Shown in pieces: positions 1 through 11,491 of a stretch of 64,000 nt of DNA. The notes under the pieces are model-generated. The model had not been told where the DNA came from. It did not search any database and saw only the letters and a list, made by a program, of their open reading frames with translations. Each line of letters starts with the position of its first letter. The first letter of the stretch is position 1. The stretch spans positions 12,453,964 through 12,517,963 of the forward strand of contig NC_091228.1 in the NCBI RefSeq assembly GCF_040958095.1, read 5' to 3'. This DNA comes from Procambarus clarkii (Eukaryota; Arthropoda; Malacostraca; Decapoda; Cambaridae). A program made the translations under genes and the position numbers.

Positions 1-808
1 GGTATTTAAAGGCCGTCGGGTTTTGTCATTTAATTACAAAGAATAGACTCTGACAAATAAATACATATTAACATACTCTATTAGGTCAATACGATTCCAA
101 TACCCATAGACCACTTGACCTCCGCGATCACCACCCACACTCATAACTTCCGCCTAAGTCCCTAATACGGAATGATTACTACAACGCTCCACACCCGGTT
201 AGTCTTTCATTCAATACTCACATACTGCAGACTTAACTTGGTCACTGGCCCACACACCTTCCCTTCCTCACTCCAATATCCACCGTCCTGAACACAACCC
301 GACGTCTACCAATTCCCGAACATTCCCTCACCAACTAAACCAGTAACACACTTCCTTCATCTCTCAAAGTGTTCCAAACCTGTTTGCGCTGCCACCAAAT
401 ATGTCGTGACGCTGAATCCCGGTTCATCCCGAACACAGCTATTACACAACACATAACACCTTGCCTCAGCAACCGTTACTACCACCTATACTCCTACACA
501 CACCAGACCCTTGAGGCGTACCACTCGGTTTGTACTGGAACTCAATGAATGAACATATGGAAGGTATTTAAAGGCCGTCGGGTTTTGTCATTTAATTACA
601 AAGAATAGACTCTGACAAATAAATACATATTAACATACTCTATTAGGTCAATACGATTCCAATACCCATAGACCACTTGACCTCCGCGATCACCACCCAC
701 ACTCATAACTTCCGCCTAAGTCCCTAATACGGAATGATTACTACAACGCTCCACACCCGGTTAGTCTTTCATTCAATACTCACATACTGCAGACTTAACT
801 TGGTCACT
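1..808. repeat. 562-bp-period satellite, array edge
   Basis: Bases 1-246 recur at 563-808 with an offset of 562 bp and no difference that I can see (both begin ggtatttaaaggccgtcggg). Sequence 247-562 is present once. The window therefore starts inside a tandem array or a long duplication, and the second copy breaks off at 808. No coding potential is evident. It may continue upstream of the window. Confidence 0.75.
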
Positions 809-1189
809 AAGATCACATCAGGTTCTCGCATAGCTGTCTGCTACACTTCGTTGCGGCGGGGATCCAGAGGACTTGCCAGTTCAACTCCCACGATCAGACT
901 GACTCCAGTCAGCCATCTATCTCAACCATTTCACCCCGCCTCTCAAGGAAGGTATAATCCGATTAACCTTATCCCTAGAGCAGTAACCTTGATCCTAGAA
1001 GCCTGATGAAGAATAATTCCTCTTTCCAGGAATTATTAATTTGGCTAAACAGCTTCGGTCTTAATCCATTGACCTTTCTTAGATATGTGATCCATAGTCT
1101 GTCTACTTACATGTACTTCCAATCATCATTCGTTAAATGTTGTAGTAATGACCCTCTAGCTAATAATTCCTAATAACTTGTGGATTACA
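809..1189. other. unassigned sequence
   Basis: I see no gene, splice site with A2M coding sense, or repeat match elsewhere in the window. It directly follows the truncated second satellite copy. Confidence 0.5.
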
Positions 1190-1536
1190 ACAGTTGTATG
1201 TGGACACAACTGTGGCTTGTTGTAGGCGGACACAACTGTGGCTTGTTGTAGGCGGACACAACTGTAGCTTGTTGTAGGCGGACACAACTGTGGCTTGTTG
1301 TAGGCGGACACAACTGTGACTTGTTGTAGGCGGACACAACTGTGACTTGTTGTAGGGGGACACAACTGTAGCTTGTTGTAGGCGGACACAACTGTGACTT
1401 GTTGTAGGCGGACACAATTGTGGGTTGTTGTAGGCGGACACAACTGTGACTTGTTGTAGGCGGACACAACTGTGGCTTGTTGTAGGCGGACACAATTGTG
1501 GTTGTTGTAAGCGGACACAATTGTGGCTTGTTGTAA
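1190..1536. repeat. 26-bp minisatellite, about 13 copies
   Basis: A unit containing gtaggcggacacaactgtgg and then cttgtt repeats in tandem, with single-base variants such as ggcggacacaattgtgg. The open frames on the minus strand across it are products of the repeat, not genes. Confidence 0.9.
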
Positions 1537-2440
1537 GAGAAAGGCCCTGGACTTTTATTGCAATAAATGAATAATAAATAGACACTATACATGGTATACT
1601 AAATTATATACAACATACCGTGTATACAGGGTATACATATATTAGCCATACCGAATACATGCCTTTTAGTGTATAAATGTGCTACAAGATAAAACTAAAT
1701 GCATTAACTAAAGAAATTAGATATACATATGCAGAAATATATATCTGCTAATGAGTAAAATTATCATTGTTACGTGAATTTGTTCTCATTTGCTTCAAAA
1801 TCAATATAGTTGCAACAGTACGTACCACAATGAGTCCGCCAGACTCAACAGATGTGTAAAGTTTGATAATAATCAGCCCATATCTGCCTCTCCTATTAGT
1901 GGTGAAAAGTTTTAACTTTATTTATTGAAAAGTGAGTTTTTGCAACTTCGAAACGAATAATCAGTTACAATTTAAATGTTTCAAAATTTTAAGTCAACAT
2001 TTTTTTGTTCACGTTTCGTTTTTAAAGATGCAATTTTATTTTATTTGTAATTAATTTTTAAGGCTACACTGCTAAAATTTTGTCCCACGTCTTAGAATTG
2101 TGTATTTACTTACATAAAATGTGAAAAATACTGACATTTTAATTTCATGTTCAGAAGAAAAGTCTGGAAAGGACCCCGAGTGTGAACAGCTTGCGGGCCG
2201 AGCTCAACACCAATACTGCTATCAATGTATAACAACTAAATAGCTAATTCAATATACTGGGATGGTGGGTGCTAGTTAATCATCTTCCCGTCCCAAATAT
2301 GACCAGCTATTGGGTCTGTAACACTGTTGGTAGAATGTGTAACGTGGAATGATGGCATTAACCTTATTTTCTCCCCCTCCATTAATAAATCTAAAACAAT
2401 AATATGTTCCAGGTTTGGTATGCCATATGAAGAGGGGCAT
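1537..2440. other. AT-rich unassigned sequence
   Basis: AT-rich single-copy-looking DNA with no open frame that resembles a protein. It is probably intronic, upstream of the first recognised A2M exon. Earlier A2M exons were looked for and not found here. Confidence 0.5.
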
Positions 2441-3476
2441 TGTTACGAACCCGGATCCAGCGTCCGAGCACGGAGCAGTGACAACCATGCCATCTGTGGG
2501 TCAGCTCCCGAAACCCCCGCCAAACGGACGACGACACCTGGTGAGGACAGCGTGTATCAGCTACGAGAGCCAGTTTCCAGTCCCGTTCAGCACTCTACAC
2601 CGCCGCCACTGACCTCTGGTGAGGTGGTGCTCCGACGACAGCGCCATCTATGGACTGGATACGTCAGGTGTTTGTGCCCGAGCCCGTAAGTGAGGTGTTT
2701 TAGTGTCCCAGTTATTGATGACGTGTCTGCTTACAGAGCCGACCTGGGACTGCTGTGATGGAAGTGGAGTCAGTCTACCCGAGGCAGCCAGTCTCCATAC
2801 CTTGAACCTTGCTGCAGCTGTTGTGACGTCGTCCCCCCGGAAGAACACTGTGGTGTGTTAGCCTGCCAGTGGAGTGGCAGTAAAAGGATTTACCTGGGAC
2901 CGACGGTTGGAGACGATCATCCACTGGGGTACTGAAGACAGGAGAGTGATTTGAGGTGTCACACGAGGCTCCTGTCTAGGGCGTTCCCCTTTGATCGTTC
3001 GTGGAGGGGCCGTACCAGCCTTGTTGGCTCAGAACCTGCCAGCAGACCAGCTGGACATGTGGTTGACGGCCTCCACGGCGGTGCCCCCAGTGGACCCGTG
3101 TTTTGGCTGACCTGTGGCCAGGGTAGGCTCAACTTCTTTGGAGAATTAATTGTGAGGCCACGAAGAAAGCACCAAGGATTCGGCACCGAGAGTTATGGCA
3201 CCAGCGTCTTCAGCAGAAGACATCGATTGTGGATTAATCCCCTTGTAAAGTGTTAATACCCCTCCCCCTTGTGCACTCTTTTATTTTATATATTTAATCG
3301 GTGATGGTGAAAATTATAATATTAAGTTCTTAGCGTTCTTTCCCTACTCCCTTTAAGTTACTTGCGTCACAGATCTCATCCCTTGATAGCCACTACTGGC
3401 TTGGGAACGGATACATATATCTTCCTCTAACAACATCAGAGTAAGGACCCCGTTGCGTCCCGAGAGGGCCGTAACA
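2441..3476 (+). mobile_element. solo LTR, same family as the element at 29914-35039
   Basis: The sequence starts TGTTACG and ends CCGTAACA, as do the LTRs at 29914 and 34027. It shares their internal blocks (gcgtccgagcacggagcagt, ccatctgtgggtcagctccc, gagagggccgtaaca) but is clearly more diverged. It is flanked by a perfect 5-bp target duplication, GGCAT at 2436-2440 and 3477-3481. No internal region is present, so this is a solo LTR left by recombination. It lies in an A2M intron, 27 bp from the next exon. Confidence 0.93.
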
Positions 3477-3503
3477 GGCATTAAGACTGATAATGTTTTG
3501 CAG

Positions 3504-3678
3504 GTGTTGGTGTGGTATACCCGTCAAGATGGGGAGGTTGTGGCGGACTCGAGGGAGCTGGAGGTGGACAAGTGCCTCAGTAACACCGTAGACCTCACTT
3601 GGTCAGCCTCTCGCGTACAACCTGGGGAACAAGCCTCTCTGTCCCTCTCCTCAGAGCCAGACTCTGTGTGTAGCCTGG
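3504..3678 (+). CDS. A2M: A2M exon a (macroglobulin domain before the bait region)
   Basis: It encodes residues 1-58 of the visible protein, starting VLVWYTRQDGEVVADS and ending at the SVCSLG motif. This matches the macroglobulin domain ahead of the bait region, where family members read CALG/CALR-VVD. The acceptor is ttttgcag at 3496-3503 and the donor GTAAGT is at 3679. It starts in phase 0 and leaves 1 nt over. A solo LTR ends 27 bp upstream, so the branch point of the preceding intron probably falls in LTR-derived DNA. Confidence 0.92.
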
Positions 3679-3885
3679 GTAAGTAAAGCACGCCAAGGCT
3701 GACTTAGACCTGCTTGAGGGAAACGTGTGCTGAGAAAATCTGATGCTCATTCAAGCAGGACAAGCAAATTTTGTTGTTATTCTAGTACAGTAAGAAAATT
3801 GTATTCTTATTTTACCATACTATATATTTATATTCATATGCCAGCCCAGACACTAACATAAAGCTTTATTATTTCCTAAACCCAG

Positions 3886-4074
3886 GAGTGGTAGACAGAA
3901 GCACAGAGCTGCTGGCAGTAAACCCTGACCCCATTTCCCTGGAAGCAGTGTTTAACTTTGCTGGAAGTTTTGATGTGGGACGATGGCCCGGCTCTCAGAT
4001 CGACGACTATAAATACTGTGAAAGAAAGAGGAGAGAAAGGATAGCGAGTGCGAAACCTGAAAGCTCTAATATAG
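3886..4074 (+). CDS. A2M: A2M exon b (VVDRSTELL segment)
   Basis: Completes the split codon to give LGVVDRSTELL, the conserved stretch after the Cys of the previous exon. It continues through LEAVFNFAGSFDVGRWPGSQ into a basic, variable stretch (CERKRRERIASAKPESS). The acceptor is aacccag before 3886. The donor is most likely GTTGGT at 4075, which is weak but gives the only phase that joins to the exon at 24471. A 207-bp intron separates it from the previous exon. A minisatellite begins about 15 bp after the donor. Confidence 0.88.
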
Positions 4075-4089
4075 GTTGGTTCAAATTTG

Positions 4090-4573
4090 TTATGGTTCAG
4101 TATAACAGTGTTGCCATGTTATGGTTCAGTATAACAGTGTTACCATGTTATGGTTCAGTATAACAGTGTTGACATGTTATGGTTCAGTATAACAGTGTTG
4201 ACATGTTATGGTTCAGTATAACAGTGTTGCCATGTTATGGTTCAGTATACCAGTGTTACCATGTTATGGTTCAGTATAACAGTGTTGCCATGTTATGGTT
4301 CAGTATAAGTGTTGCCATGTTATGGTTCAGTATAAGTGTTGCCATGTTATGGTTCAGTATACCAGTGTTACCATGTTATGGTTCAGTATAACAGTGTTGC
4401 CATGTTATGGTTCAGTATAAGTGTTGCCATGTTATGGTTCAGTATAAGTGTTGCCATGTTATGGTTCAGTATAACAGTGTTGCCATGTTATGGTTCAGTA
4501 TAACAGTGTTGCCATGTTATGGTTCAGTATAACAGTGTTGCCATGTTATGGTTCAGTATAACAGTGTTTCCAT
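4090..4573. repeat. 29/27-bp minisatellite, about 17 copies
   Basis: Tandem units contain ttatggttcagtataacag followed by tgttgccatg. A shorter variant lacks two bases (tataagtg). It begins almost directly behind the splice donor at 4075 and keeps the exon's reading frame open for a while, which is not meaningful. Confidence 0.92.
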
Positions 4574-5213
4574 GGAGAAAGAAAGAAAGATGGACCCTTG
4601 ACAAGCCGTCGGCTTTCTGGCCCCATCAAGACCACTTGAGATAGAAGCCCTCGGATAAATTTAAGTAAATTTACTTCCTTTTAAAGTATACTAACAGACT
4701 AGTCTCAATATTTTTTTTACATTTTGCGGAATCATTTTATAATAATTTTATAAACCAAATAATCATTTATTATTTTCTTTTCTTAAAAAAGCTTTCTCAA
4801 ATTAAGAAATTTGAGAAATTTCAAATTTTCTCAAATTAACACCATTGAACGAGAATTTCTTCAGGTATCTTACAATAATGTTGCAATAATTAAATGTGTA
4901 TTGTCTAACAAGAAGCTGATCCTTTGGAGGAGGTTGGTCGTAAGGTTAGTGCCGGTAATGCACCCTTTGTGTTACTAGAGGCGGTACCCAGCAGTACCCG
5001 GGTGGACCCCGTGCCTAGACCAGTAGCACTCCCTCACAGGTCTCCCACCACAACCCCCAAACACTCCAAATATCACCAATCACCGTCCAAAGTTGTGCGA
5101 GATTAACCTCAAGTCTATGGCTTCCATCCTTGGATAGACAAATACTTTCTCTTTCATATATAGCTAGGGGAACCCCTGGTCTCTGTTCAGCCCATCCTTC
5201 TAAAGTGAAAGTT
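4574..5213. other. intronic sequence, AT-rich
   Basis: No gene recognised. It contains an AT-rich segment with short direct repeats of tttgagaaat/tctcaaatt around 4795-4840. From about 5100 it precedes the target site of the large LINE. Confidence 0.5.
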
Positions 5214-5763
5214 CTTATGAACAAATCCCCCCTCCCCGCTCAGCTCGTTGTCGCCGTGTGGGGGCTTAGTGGGCGGCTGCCGGAGTGTGATGCTCCTTGG
5301 GACAGTCCTCTGTCCTTTTCTAGCCTTGTGCTCCTGCTGCCGTCCTCTCCAATTCTGCTGGGCATCTTTTCCTTTTCCTTCTGTTTCGTTTTTCTCCCCC
5401 CTCTTCTCCTATCTGCTTGCCGTTTCCTGCCGACCTTTTGCTCGTTCTGGTTCTTCCCTTGGACTTCTTCTATTTTGACGCCTGGGTGCTTGAGGAGGCA
5501 TACTCATGCACCCGTAGAACTGCAGTACCCGACGTCGAGAGCGAGGGGAACCTTTTATTGTCAATCCCCACTTCGTCACTGAACCCGATCTCGACGGACT
5601 GTCGGTTTCTTAAGGTGGCGTTTGTGGGGCGTATACTCGCGACGCACCCCTAGGAGGCCCCGACAAGATCGGCGATAGCTTCTTGTTGGGTGTCCTGCCT
5701 CTAATTGTGGCTCCATGGTGGGTGTGGGGGCACATTCGTGAGTGAATTCTTCTTTTCGTCAAG

Positions 5764-7692
5764 ATGATTACCCCTGCTTCGGCTTCTTCTGGTTTACCTT
5801 CTCAGGCTCGTGGGGTGGGCGACCAAGCCCCCGAGTCAGTCCGTATTGGAAGACCGGGCTCTATAGCCTCCGCTGCATTGGGCCCCGACCTTGCTCCTCC
5901 TTTGGCCTCTCTGACTCCTTCCTCTGGCTCCCCTCCCTCCTCTGTGGTTGGGTCGAGCCCCAAGCCCCCAGTGGTGACTACCTCGTCCCCTGGCGCGGCT
6001 CCTTCTCTAGTTGTAACTACTGTGCCTTTTAACCCCTCTCTCTCTGGGGGTTCTCACCGCCGTCCTCGTCACGGCCGCCCTCGCTCGATTCCTTCCAGTT
6101 CTGCTTCCTATCAAGCCTTGTTTGGTCCCGCTTCGTGGGCCAAATATTTTGATCTCCTCCCTCTTGAATCTGCGCCTCCTGACGATTTCTCCCTCCATCG
6201 ACATCTCATTGATTCCGTGGATGCCTCCATTACTTTCAACCCCACTCGTCTCGGTACACGTGTCGTTGCTGCTCCTTCTCAGGATGCTGCTTCCCGCTTG
6301 GCTGCCTTATCCTGCCTTGGCGAGACCCCCGTTCGGGTCTCGAAGAACGCTCAGTTGAATGCCAGTGTTGGCACTATTTTGCTCCCGCCCCATGTTGCGA
6401 CCGGTGTTCGGGACCTGCGCGACTGCCACGACGATATTCGACATATCCTCGCTGCCCAGGGCCATTCTATTCTCCAGGTGGACACGTTTACTCGTCCCCC
6501 TCGTGGTAGTCGCCGTCAACCCCTCCGGGTTGTGAAGATTACCTTTGATGGTAGGACCCTTCCACCCTCTGTCATTCTTGCTGGTGCCAGGTGCTCTGTC
6601 CAGGAGTACATTCCTTCTCCTCGGCTCTGCAACAAGTGCTGGAGGTTTGGGCATGGTGCCCTCCGCTGCTCCGGGACTGTCTCTCTCTGTCCTTTGTGTG
6701 GTGGCGAAGGTCACTCTAAGTCGGAGTGCGCTTCTCCCCAGGCTCGTTGCCTCAACTGCGGTGAGGCCCATCGTACCTTCTCCCGTGCGTGTGTCCATTA
6801 CAAGCTTGAGGCAGCCGTCCTCAACTTGAAGCACCGGGAGCGTTTATCTTTTCCTGAGGCGAGGCGCCAGGTTCGCCGGCTCCCGCCTTATGCTAATATC
6901 TCTTATGCTCGCGTGTTGCGCTCTTCCTCTCCTCGTCCTTCCCGCCTTCCTCAGACTCACAACCGTTTCCGGGCCTTGGACCCTGATGCGCCCACTGCCC
7001 CCTCCTCTGTCCCTTTGGGTTCTCTCCCGAAGGATCCTCCTTCTGGTCCTCTGTCTGGGGTTCCCCTTCCTTGTACCCGGTCTGTCGTGTCTTCTGTGTC
7101 TTCTTCCTCGTCCCCCTCCGATCCTCCTTCCCATCCTCTTCCTCCATCTATCGGCTCTCCCCACCGCCTGTCGGTGCGGGCGGATGTCCATCGCTCTCCT
7201 AACGGCCGTCGTGTGTGCTCTCGTTCGGCTTCTCCTGTTGAGACACTGGAATCCGTTGCCCGGTACGTAGTTGCTGGGACACCGGTCTCTTTAAGTCAGA
7301 AGCGTAAGCCTGGCTCCTCTCCTTCCTCTTCCCCGGCGGGTAAGAAGGCTTCGCTTTCTTCCTCAGCTCCTCCTTCTGGCTCTGTTGCTCCTTCCCCTCC
7401 CGTTTCAGTGCTTGCGCCCCCTGTTCCTGCTATGGAGGTTTCTTTGGCCCCTTCTTCCCTTTCGGTTGCTGCTCTTGCTGGGGTGCGCTCCCCTCTTTCT
7501 ACTCCCCCTCTTCCTGCTGCTGTCCTTGACTGCTCCTCTCCGTTGTCTCCTCCTCCTCCTCCTCCTCCTCCGGACCCTGCCCGCTCACCTCTGATCTGTT
7601 CTCCCGTTTCCTTCCCTCCGTCTTTGCTCAGTTTACCCATGCCCCCTAACCCTGACTTTGCTGACCCTGATCCCGACCCTGATATTCTTTAA
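5764..7692 (+). CDS. LINE ORF1, gag-like nucleic-acid-binding protein
   Basis: Intact 642-residue protein of the LINE. The ATG at 5764 has A at -3 (caagATG). The N-terminal half is Pro/Ser-rich. Around residues 287-350 there are three zinc knuckles: CNKCWRFGHGALRC and CPLCGGEGHSKSEC (both C-x2-C-x4-H-x4-C), then CLNCGEAHRTFSRAC (C-x2-C-x3-H-x6-C). Such proteins bind the element RNA and form the retrotransposition particle. The C-terminal 250 residues are low-complexity Ser/Pro with a proline run near residue 600. It stops 9 bp before the start of the frame that carries most of ORF2. Confidence 0.88.
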   Translation: MITPASASSGLPSQARGVGDQAPESVRIGRPGSIASAALGPDLAPPLASLTPSSGSPPSSVVGSSPKPPVVTTSSPGAAPSLVVTTVPFNPSLSGGSHRRPRHGRPRSIPSSSASYQALFGPASWAKYFDLLPLESAPPDDFSLHRHLIDSVDASITFNPTRLGTRVVAAPSQDAASRLAALSCLGETPVRVSKNAQLNASVGTILLPPHVATGVRDLRDCHDDIRHILAAQGHSILQVDTFTRPPRGSRRQPLRVVKITFDGRTLPPSVILAGARCSVQEYIPSPRLCNKCWRFGHGALRCSGTVSLCPLCGGEGHSKSECASPQARCLNCGEAHRTFSRACVHYKLEAAVLNLKHRERLSFPEARRQVRRLPPYANISYARVLRSSSPRPSRLPQTHNRFRALDPDAPTAPSSVPLGSLPKDPPSGPLSGVPLPCTRSVVSSVSSSSSPSDPPSHPLPPSIGSPHRLSVRADVHRSPNGRRVCSRSASPVETLESVARYVVAGTPVSLSQKRKPGSSPSSSPAGKKASLSSSAPPSGSVAPSPPVSVLAPPVPAMEVSLAPSSLSVAALAGVRSPLSTPPLPAAVLDCSSPLSPPPPPPPPDPARSPLICSPVSFPPSLLSLPMPPNPDFADPDPDPDIL

Positions 7693-7715
7693 CGTGCTCT
7701 GTTGGTCTTTCGCCT

Positions 7716-10700
7716 TTGTTTCTTCCTTGTTCTCTGTTTTTGTCCTTTCTCTTCTCGTCGTTGTCCATTCTTCAATGGAACGTTCGAGGTTATTACGCCA
7801 ATTTCCTCGAACTCCAACTTCTGGTTTCGCGGTTTTCGCCCCTTTGTGTCTGTCTCCAGGAGCCAATGCTTGGTGCTCGTCCTGGTCGTTTTCGTGGCTA
7901 TTCCTTTCTCTCCCCCCCCCCCAGCCATTGCTGGGGCTTCTAATTCTTCTGCTCTCTTGATTCGGGCTGATGTTCCCTTTGTTCCTTTACTTTTTCCTTC
8001 GCCTCTCCATTGTTCTGCTGCTCGTATCTTTGTGGGGAAATGGTACAGAGTTTGTTCCATTTATCTCCCCCCGAGTGTCCCGCTCTCTCTTCCTGATTTG
8101 AAACACCTCCTAGACTCCTTGCCGGAGCCTGTGCTCCTGCTGGGTGACTTCAATTGTCGTCATTCTCTTTGGGGTGACGTTCTGACGAATACCCGGGGTC
8201 GCCTCCTTGAGCCGTTTCTCCTCTCTTCTTCCCTGTCTCTTCTGAATTCTGGTGAGCCCACTCATTTGGACTCTCGAACTCGCACCCTTTCTTGTCTTGA
8301 TCTTTCTCTCTGCTCTTCTTCTCTTTACTTAGATTTCACGTGGCAGGTTCTTGATGACCTCCATGGAAGTGATCATTTCCCCATCCTTGTTTCCTTTTTC
8401 TCTTTTCGCCCTTCCCTCTCTTTCCCTAGGTGGCAGTTTGCTAAGGCGGACTGGACCCTATTTTCCCTCAGTGCTACTCTCTCTGACCTCTCCCTTCTGC
8501 CCCTCTCTCGCGCTCTCCTCCTTTTTCATGACACTGTCTTCGACGCTGCCCTCCGCTCTATTCCTCGCTCTTCCTCTCGGGGTCCACGGAAGTGCGTTCC
8601 CTGGTGGAATGCGGACTGTGCTCGGGCTGTCCGCTGTAAGCGTGCAGCCTGGAAGAAGCACCGCCGTAGGCAGACGACCGATTCTTTTCTTTTCTTTCGG
8701 AAAGCGAGTGCGGTGGCCCGTAGGGCCATCCGTATGGCTAAACGTGAATGTTGGGCATCTTATGTCTCAACAATTACGTCCGAAACACCTCTGGCCCAGA
8801 TCTGGAAGCGCATCCGCAAGATAGCGGGTAAGTTCGTTCCCGATGTTTCACCGGTCCTTCACCTCCATGATACTCTTGTGGCGGACCCGTTGCAGGTCGC
8901 TTCCGAACTGGGTTCCCACTTTTCTTCTGTTAGCTCTGGTCTTCATCTTCCCCAATCTTTCCTTCTTCGTAAACCTGTCCTTGAGTCTCGTCCTTTAGAT
9001 TTCTGCACTCATCTTCAGCTTCCCTATAATGATCCCTTCTCTCTCTCTGAACTTCGGTCTGCGCTGGCCCTGTGCGGTTCTACGGCGGCGGGCTCCGATG
9101 GTATTCATTATGAGATGCTTCGCCATCTCCCTCCGAGCACGTCTCAGTATTTACTGAGTCTGTATAATCGGATCTGGGAGTCGTCGTCAGTCCCTGAGGA
9201 CTGGCTCGATGCCGTTGTCCTCCCTGTTCGCAAACCGGGGTCTCTGGGTACTTCCCCTAAGGACTTTCGCCCTATTGCTCTCACAAGTTGTGTCTGCAAA
9301 CTCTTTGAACGTATGGTTAACGTTCGTCTGATGTGGTTCCTGGAACACCATCACCTCCTCTCCCCTTCTCAATTTGGTTTCCGCAAGTGCCGCAGCACGA
9401 CAGATGTCCTGGTAAACTTGGAGGTCTATATTCGTACTGCTTTTGCTGCGAAGACCTCCGTTGTTGCCGTCCTTTTTGACCTAGAAAAGGCTTACGACAC
9501 CACTTGGCGTTATCATATCCTATCTCAACTTCATTCTTTTGGCCTTCGTGGTCATCTCCCTCTCTTTCTCCGCAGCTTCCTCTCTCGTCGTTCCTTTCGG
9601 GTGCGCCTTGGTACCGCTCTCTCTCCCTCTTTTCAGCAATACGAAGGTGTGCCCCAGGGTAGTGTTCTGAGCACTACTCTTTTTCTGGTTGCCCTCAATG
9701 GTCTTCTTTCCTCTCTTCCTTCTGGTGTCTTCTCCGCTCTCTATGTCGATGATCTTACCCTTTGTTGTCAGGGTGATGATTCGCCTCTCCTTCAACGCCG
9801 GCTTCAACTTGCAATTGATGCCGTGTCGTCTTGGGCCACAGGTCATGGCTTCAAGTTCTCTACTTCTAAGACTTGTGCCATGACTTTTACGCGGAAACGG
9901 GTTGTTCTTCGTCCCTCTTTGTCACTTTATGGTCATCCCCTTGAATACAAAGATTCCGCAAAGCTTTTGGGGTTATTCCTTGACACTCGTTTGTCTTGGT
10001 CTCCCCATATCTCTTACCTCCGTGTTGAGTGCTCTAAGGCCCTTACCCTCCTTCGGGTCTTGTCCCATACTTCTTGGGAGGCAGATAGGCACACTCTCCT
10101 TGCTTTACATTCCTCTCTCGTCCTGTCTAAGCTCGATTATGGTTGCCCTGCTTACTCGTCTGCTTCTCCTTCTACTCTTCGCCGTCTTGATGCTTTGCAC
10201 CATACTGGGTTGCGCCTCAGTTCTGATGCCTTTCGTTCGACTCCCATCCTTAGCTTGTATGTTGACACTGGCTTCCTGTCTCTTCAGGACCGCCGTGATC
10301 GCTACTGTCTTCGCTATCTTGCGCGGTCCTTGCAACATCCTTCCTCTCGCCTCTGTCGTGCTTTAACTTTTACCCCTCCTGCGGTTCCTGTTCCTCTTCA
10401 CCACCTCCCTCTTTCTGTCCGGTTATCTCGCCTACAGGATTCTCTTTCCGTTCGTATTTCTGATGTTTCTCCTCGTGTTGTTCCTTCTTTGCCCCCGTGG
10501 AGGGTCCCTCTTCCGCGGTTTTGTACATCCTTGACCCGTATCACTAAAGCTTTTACCCCCTCCTACGGTTCTAAAACGCCTTTTCCTCGAGCACTTTTCT
10601 TCTCACTCCCGCTCCGTTTCTGTCTTCACCGATGGGTCTAAGTCAGCGGACGGTGTTGGCTACTCGTTTTTTTTTCCTGATCGCACTTATATGTGTCGCT

Positions 10701-11344
10701 TGCCTCCGGAGACTAGCATCTTTACAGCGGAACTTTATGCTATTCTCTATGCTCTTCGTCTCCTGCTTTCTCGTTGTCAGTCTTCCTTTGTGGTTGTTGT
10801 TGACTCTCGTAGTGCCCTCATGGCTCTCGGGTCCTTTAATCCGGTTCATCCAGTAGTTGTCGAGATCCAGCATTGGCTGTTTCTCGTTCACAGTAAATTT
10901 AAGTCGGTTGAGTTTTGTTGGGTTCCCAGCCATATTGGTGTGTCTTTAAATGAGCGTGCGGATGCTGCTGCCAAGGAAGCTGTCCGCTCTTGTCCCATCT
11001 CTCGCAAAGGCATTCCGTATTCCGACTTTTACCCGGTTATCCATTCCTCAGTCCTTACCCGTTGGCAGGCTTCTTGGTTGTCTGTTACTGGTAACAAGCT
11101 ACGTACTCTTAAATGTTGTGTTTCCTCGTGGCCGTCCTCCTTCCACCGTAACCGGCGGTGGGAAACAGCTCTGGCGAGGTTGCGTATTGGCCATACTCGC
11201 TTAACCCATGGTCACTTGATGGAGCGCCGCCCTGCTCCTTATTGTCCTAGTTGCATTGTCCCCCTTACGGTCGTGCATGTCCTTCTTGAATGTCCTGACT
11301 TCCAGGACGAGCGTGTGTCTTGCTTTCCGACCGCCCACTTTTGA
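7716..11344 (+). pseudogene. LINE ORF2: endonuclease, reverse transcriptase, RNase H; two frame breaks
   Basis: The N-terminal endonuclease begins ILQWNVRG at about 7770 in the frame of 7716. It shifts frame at a run of 11 C (7912-7922). The rest of the endonuclease shows LLLGDFNCRHSLWG and GSDHFPI. The reverse transcriptase has FDLEKAYDTTW, GVPQGSVLS and an intact YVDD box (LYVDDLTL), ending at a stop at 10641 after a second frame change near 10500-10610. The RNase H has VFTDGSKSADG, TAELYAI, VDSRSALMAL and ERADAAAKEA. Downstream comes a C-x2-C...H-x4-C motif (YCPSC...HVLLEC). The protein would nick DNA and copy the element RNA at the nick. The poly-C break could be a sequencing error. Confidence 0.87.
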
Positions 11345-11491
11345 TATCGTTCGCCTTATGCGTTTTTGTTCTCGTATTGGCATCCTTGGTGATATTTAGC
11401 GCCCTCTGATTATTTTGCGTATTTGATGGTGCTACATAGCCTTCCCGGTTTGGTGCCTTCTTTTGATAATTACTTACTTATGAACAAATCC

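Larger units (their letters stand above)
5229..11476 (+). mobile_element. full-length non-LTR retrotransposon with RNase H (I/Jockey-like group)
   Basis: A 6.25-kb element with two ORFs is flanked by a perfect 15-bp target-site duplication, cttatgaacaaatcc, at 5214-5228 and 11477-11491. The 5' untranslated part (5229-5763) is GC-rich and pyrimidine-rich. ORF1 is a gag-like protein. ORF2 has endonuclease, reverse transcriptase, RNase H and a C-terminal Cys-His motif. There is no poly(A) tail; the 3' end runs gataattactta. RNase H points to the I-like group rather than classical Jockey, but I cannot fix the clade. It is inserted in the 20-kb A2M intron, sense to the gene, and its 3' target duplicate abuts an antisense tRNA-derived SINE. 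Two frame breaks in ORF2 make this copy inactive unless they are assembly errors. Confidence 0.9.

Noticed and set aside
6307..7640. Several minus-strand ORFs under LINE ORF1
   Set aside because: Shadows of the pyrimidine-rich ORF1; Arg/Glu/Gly-rich compositions come from the opposite strand.
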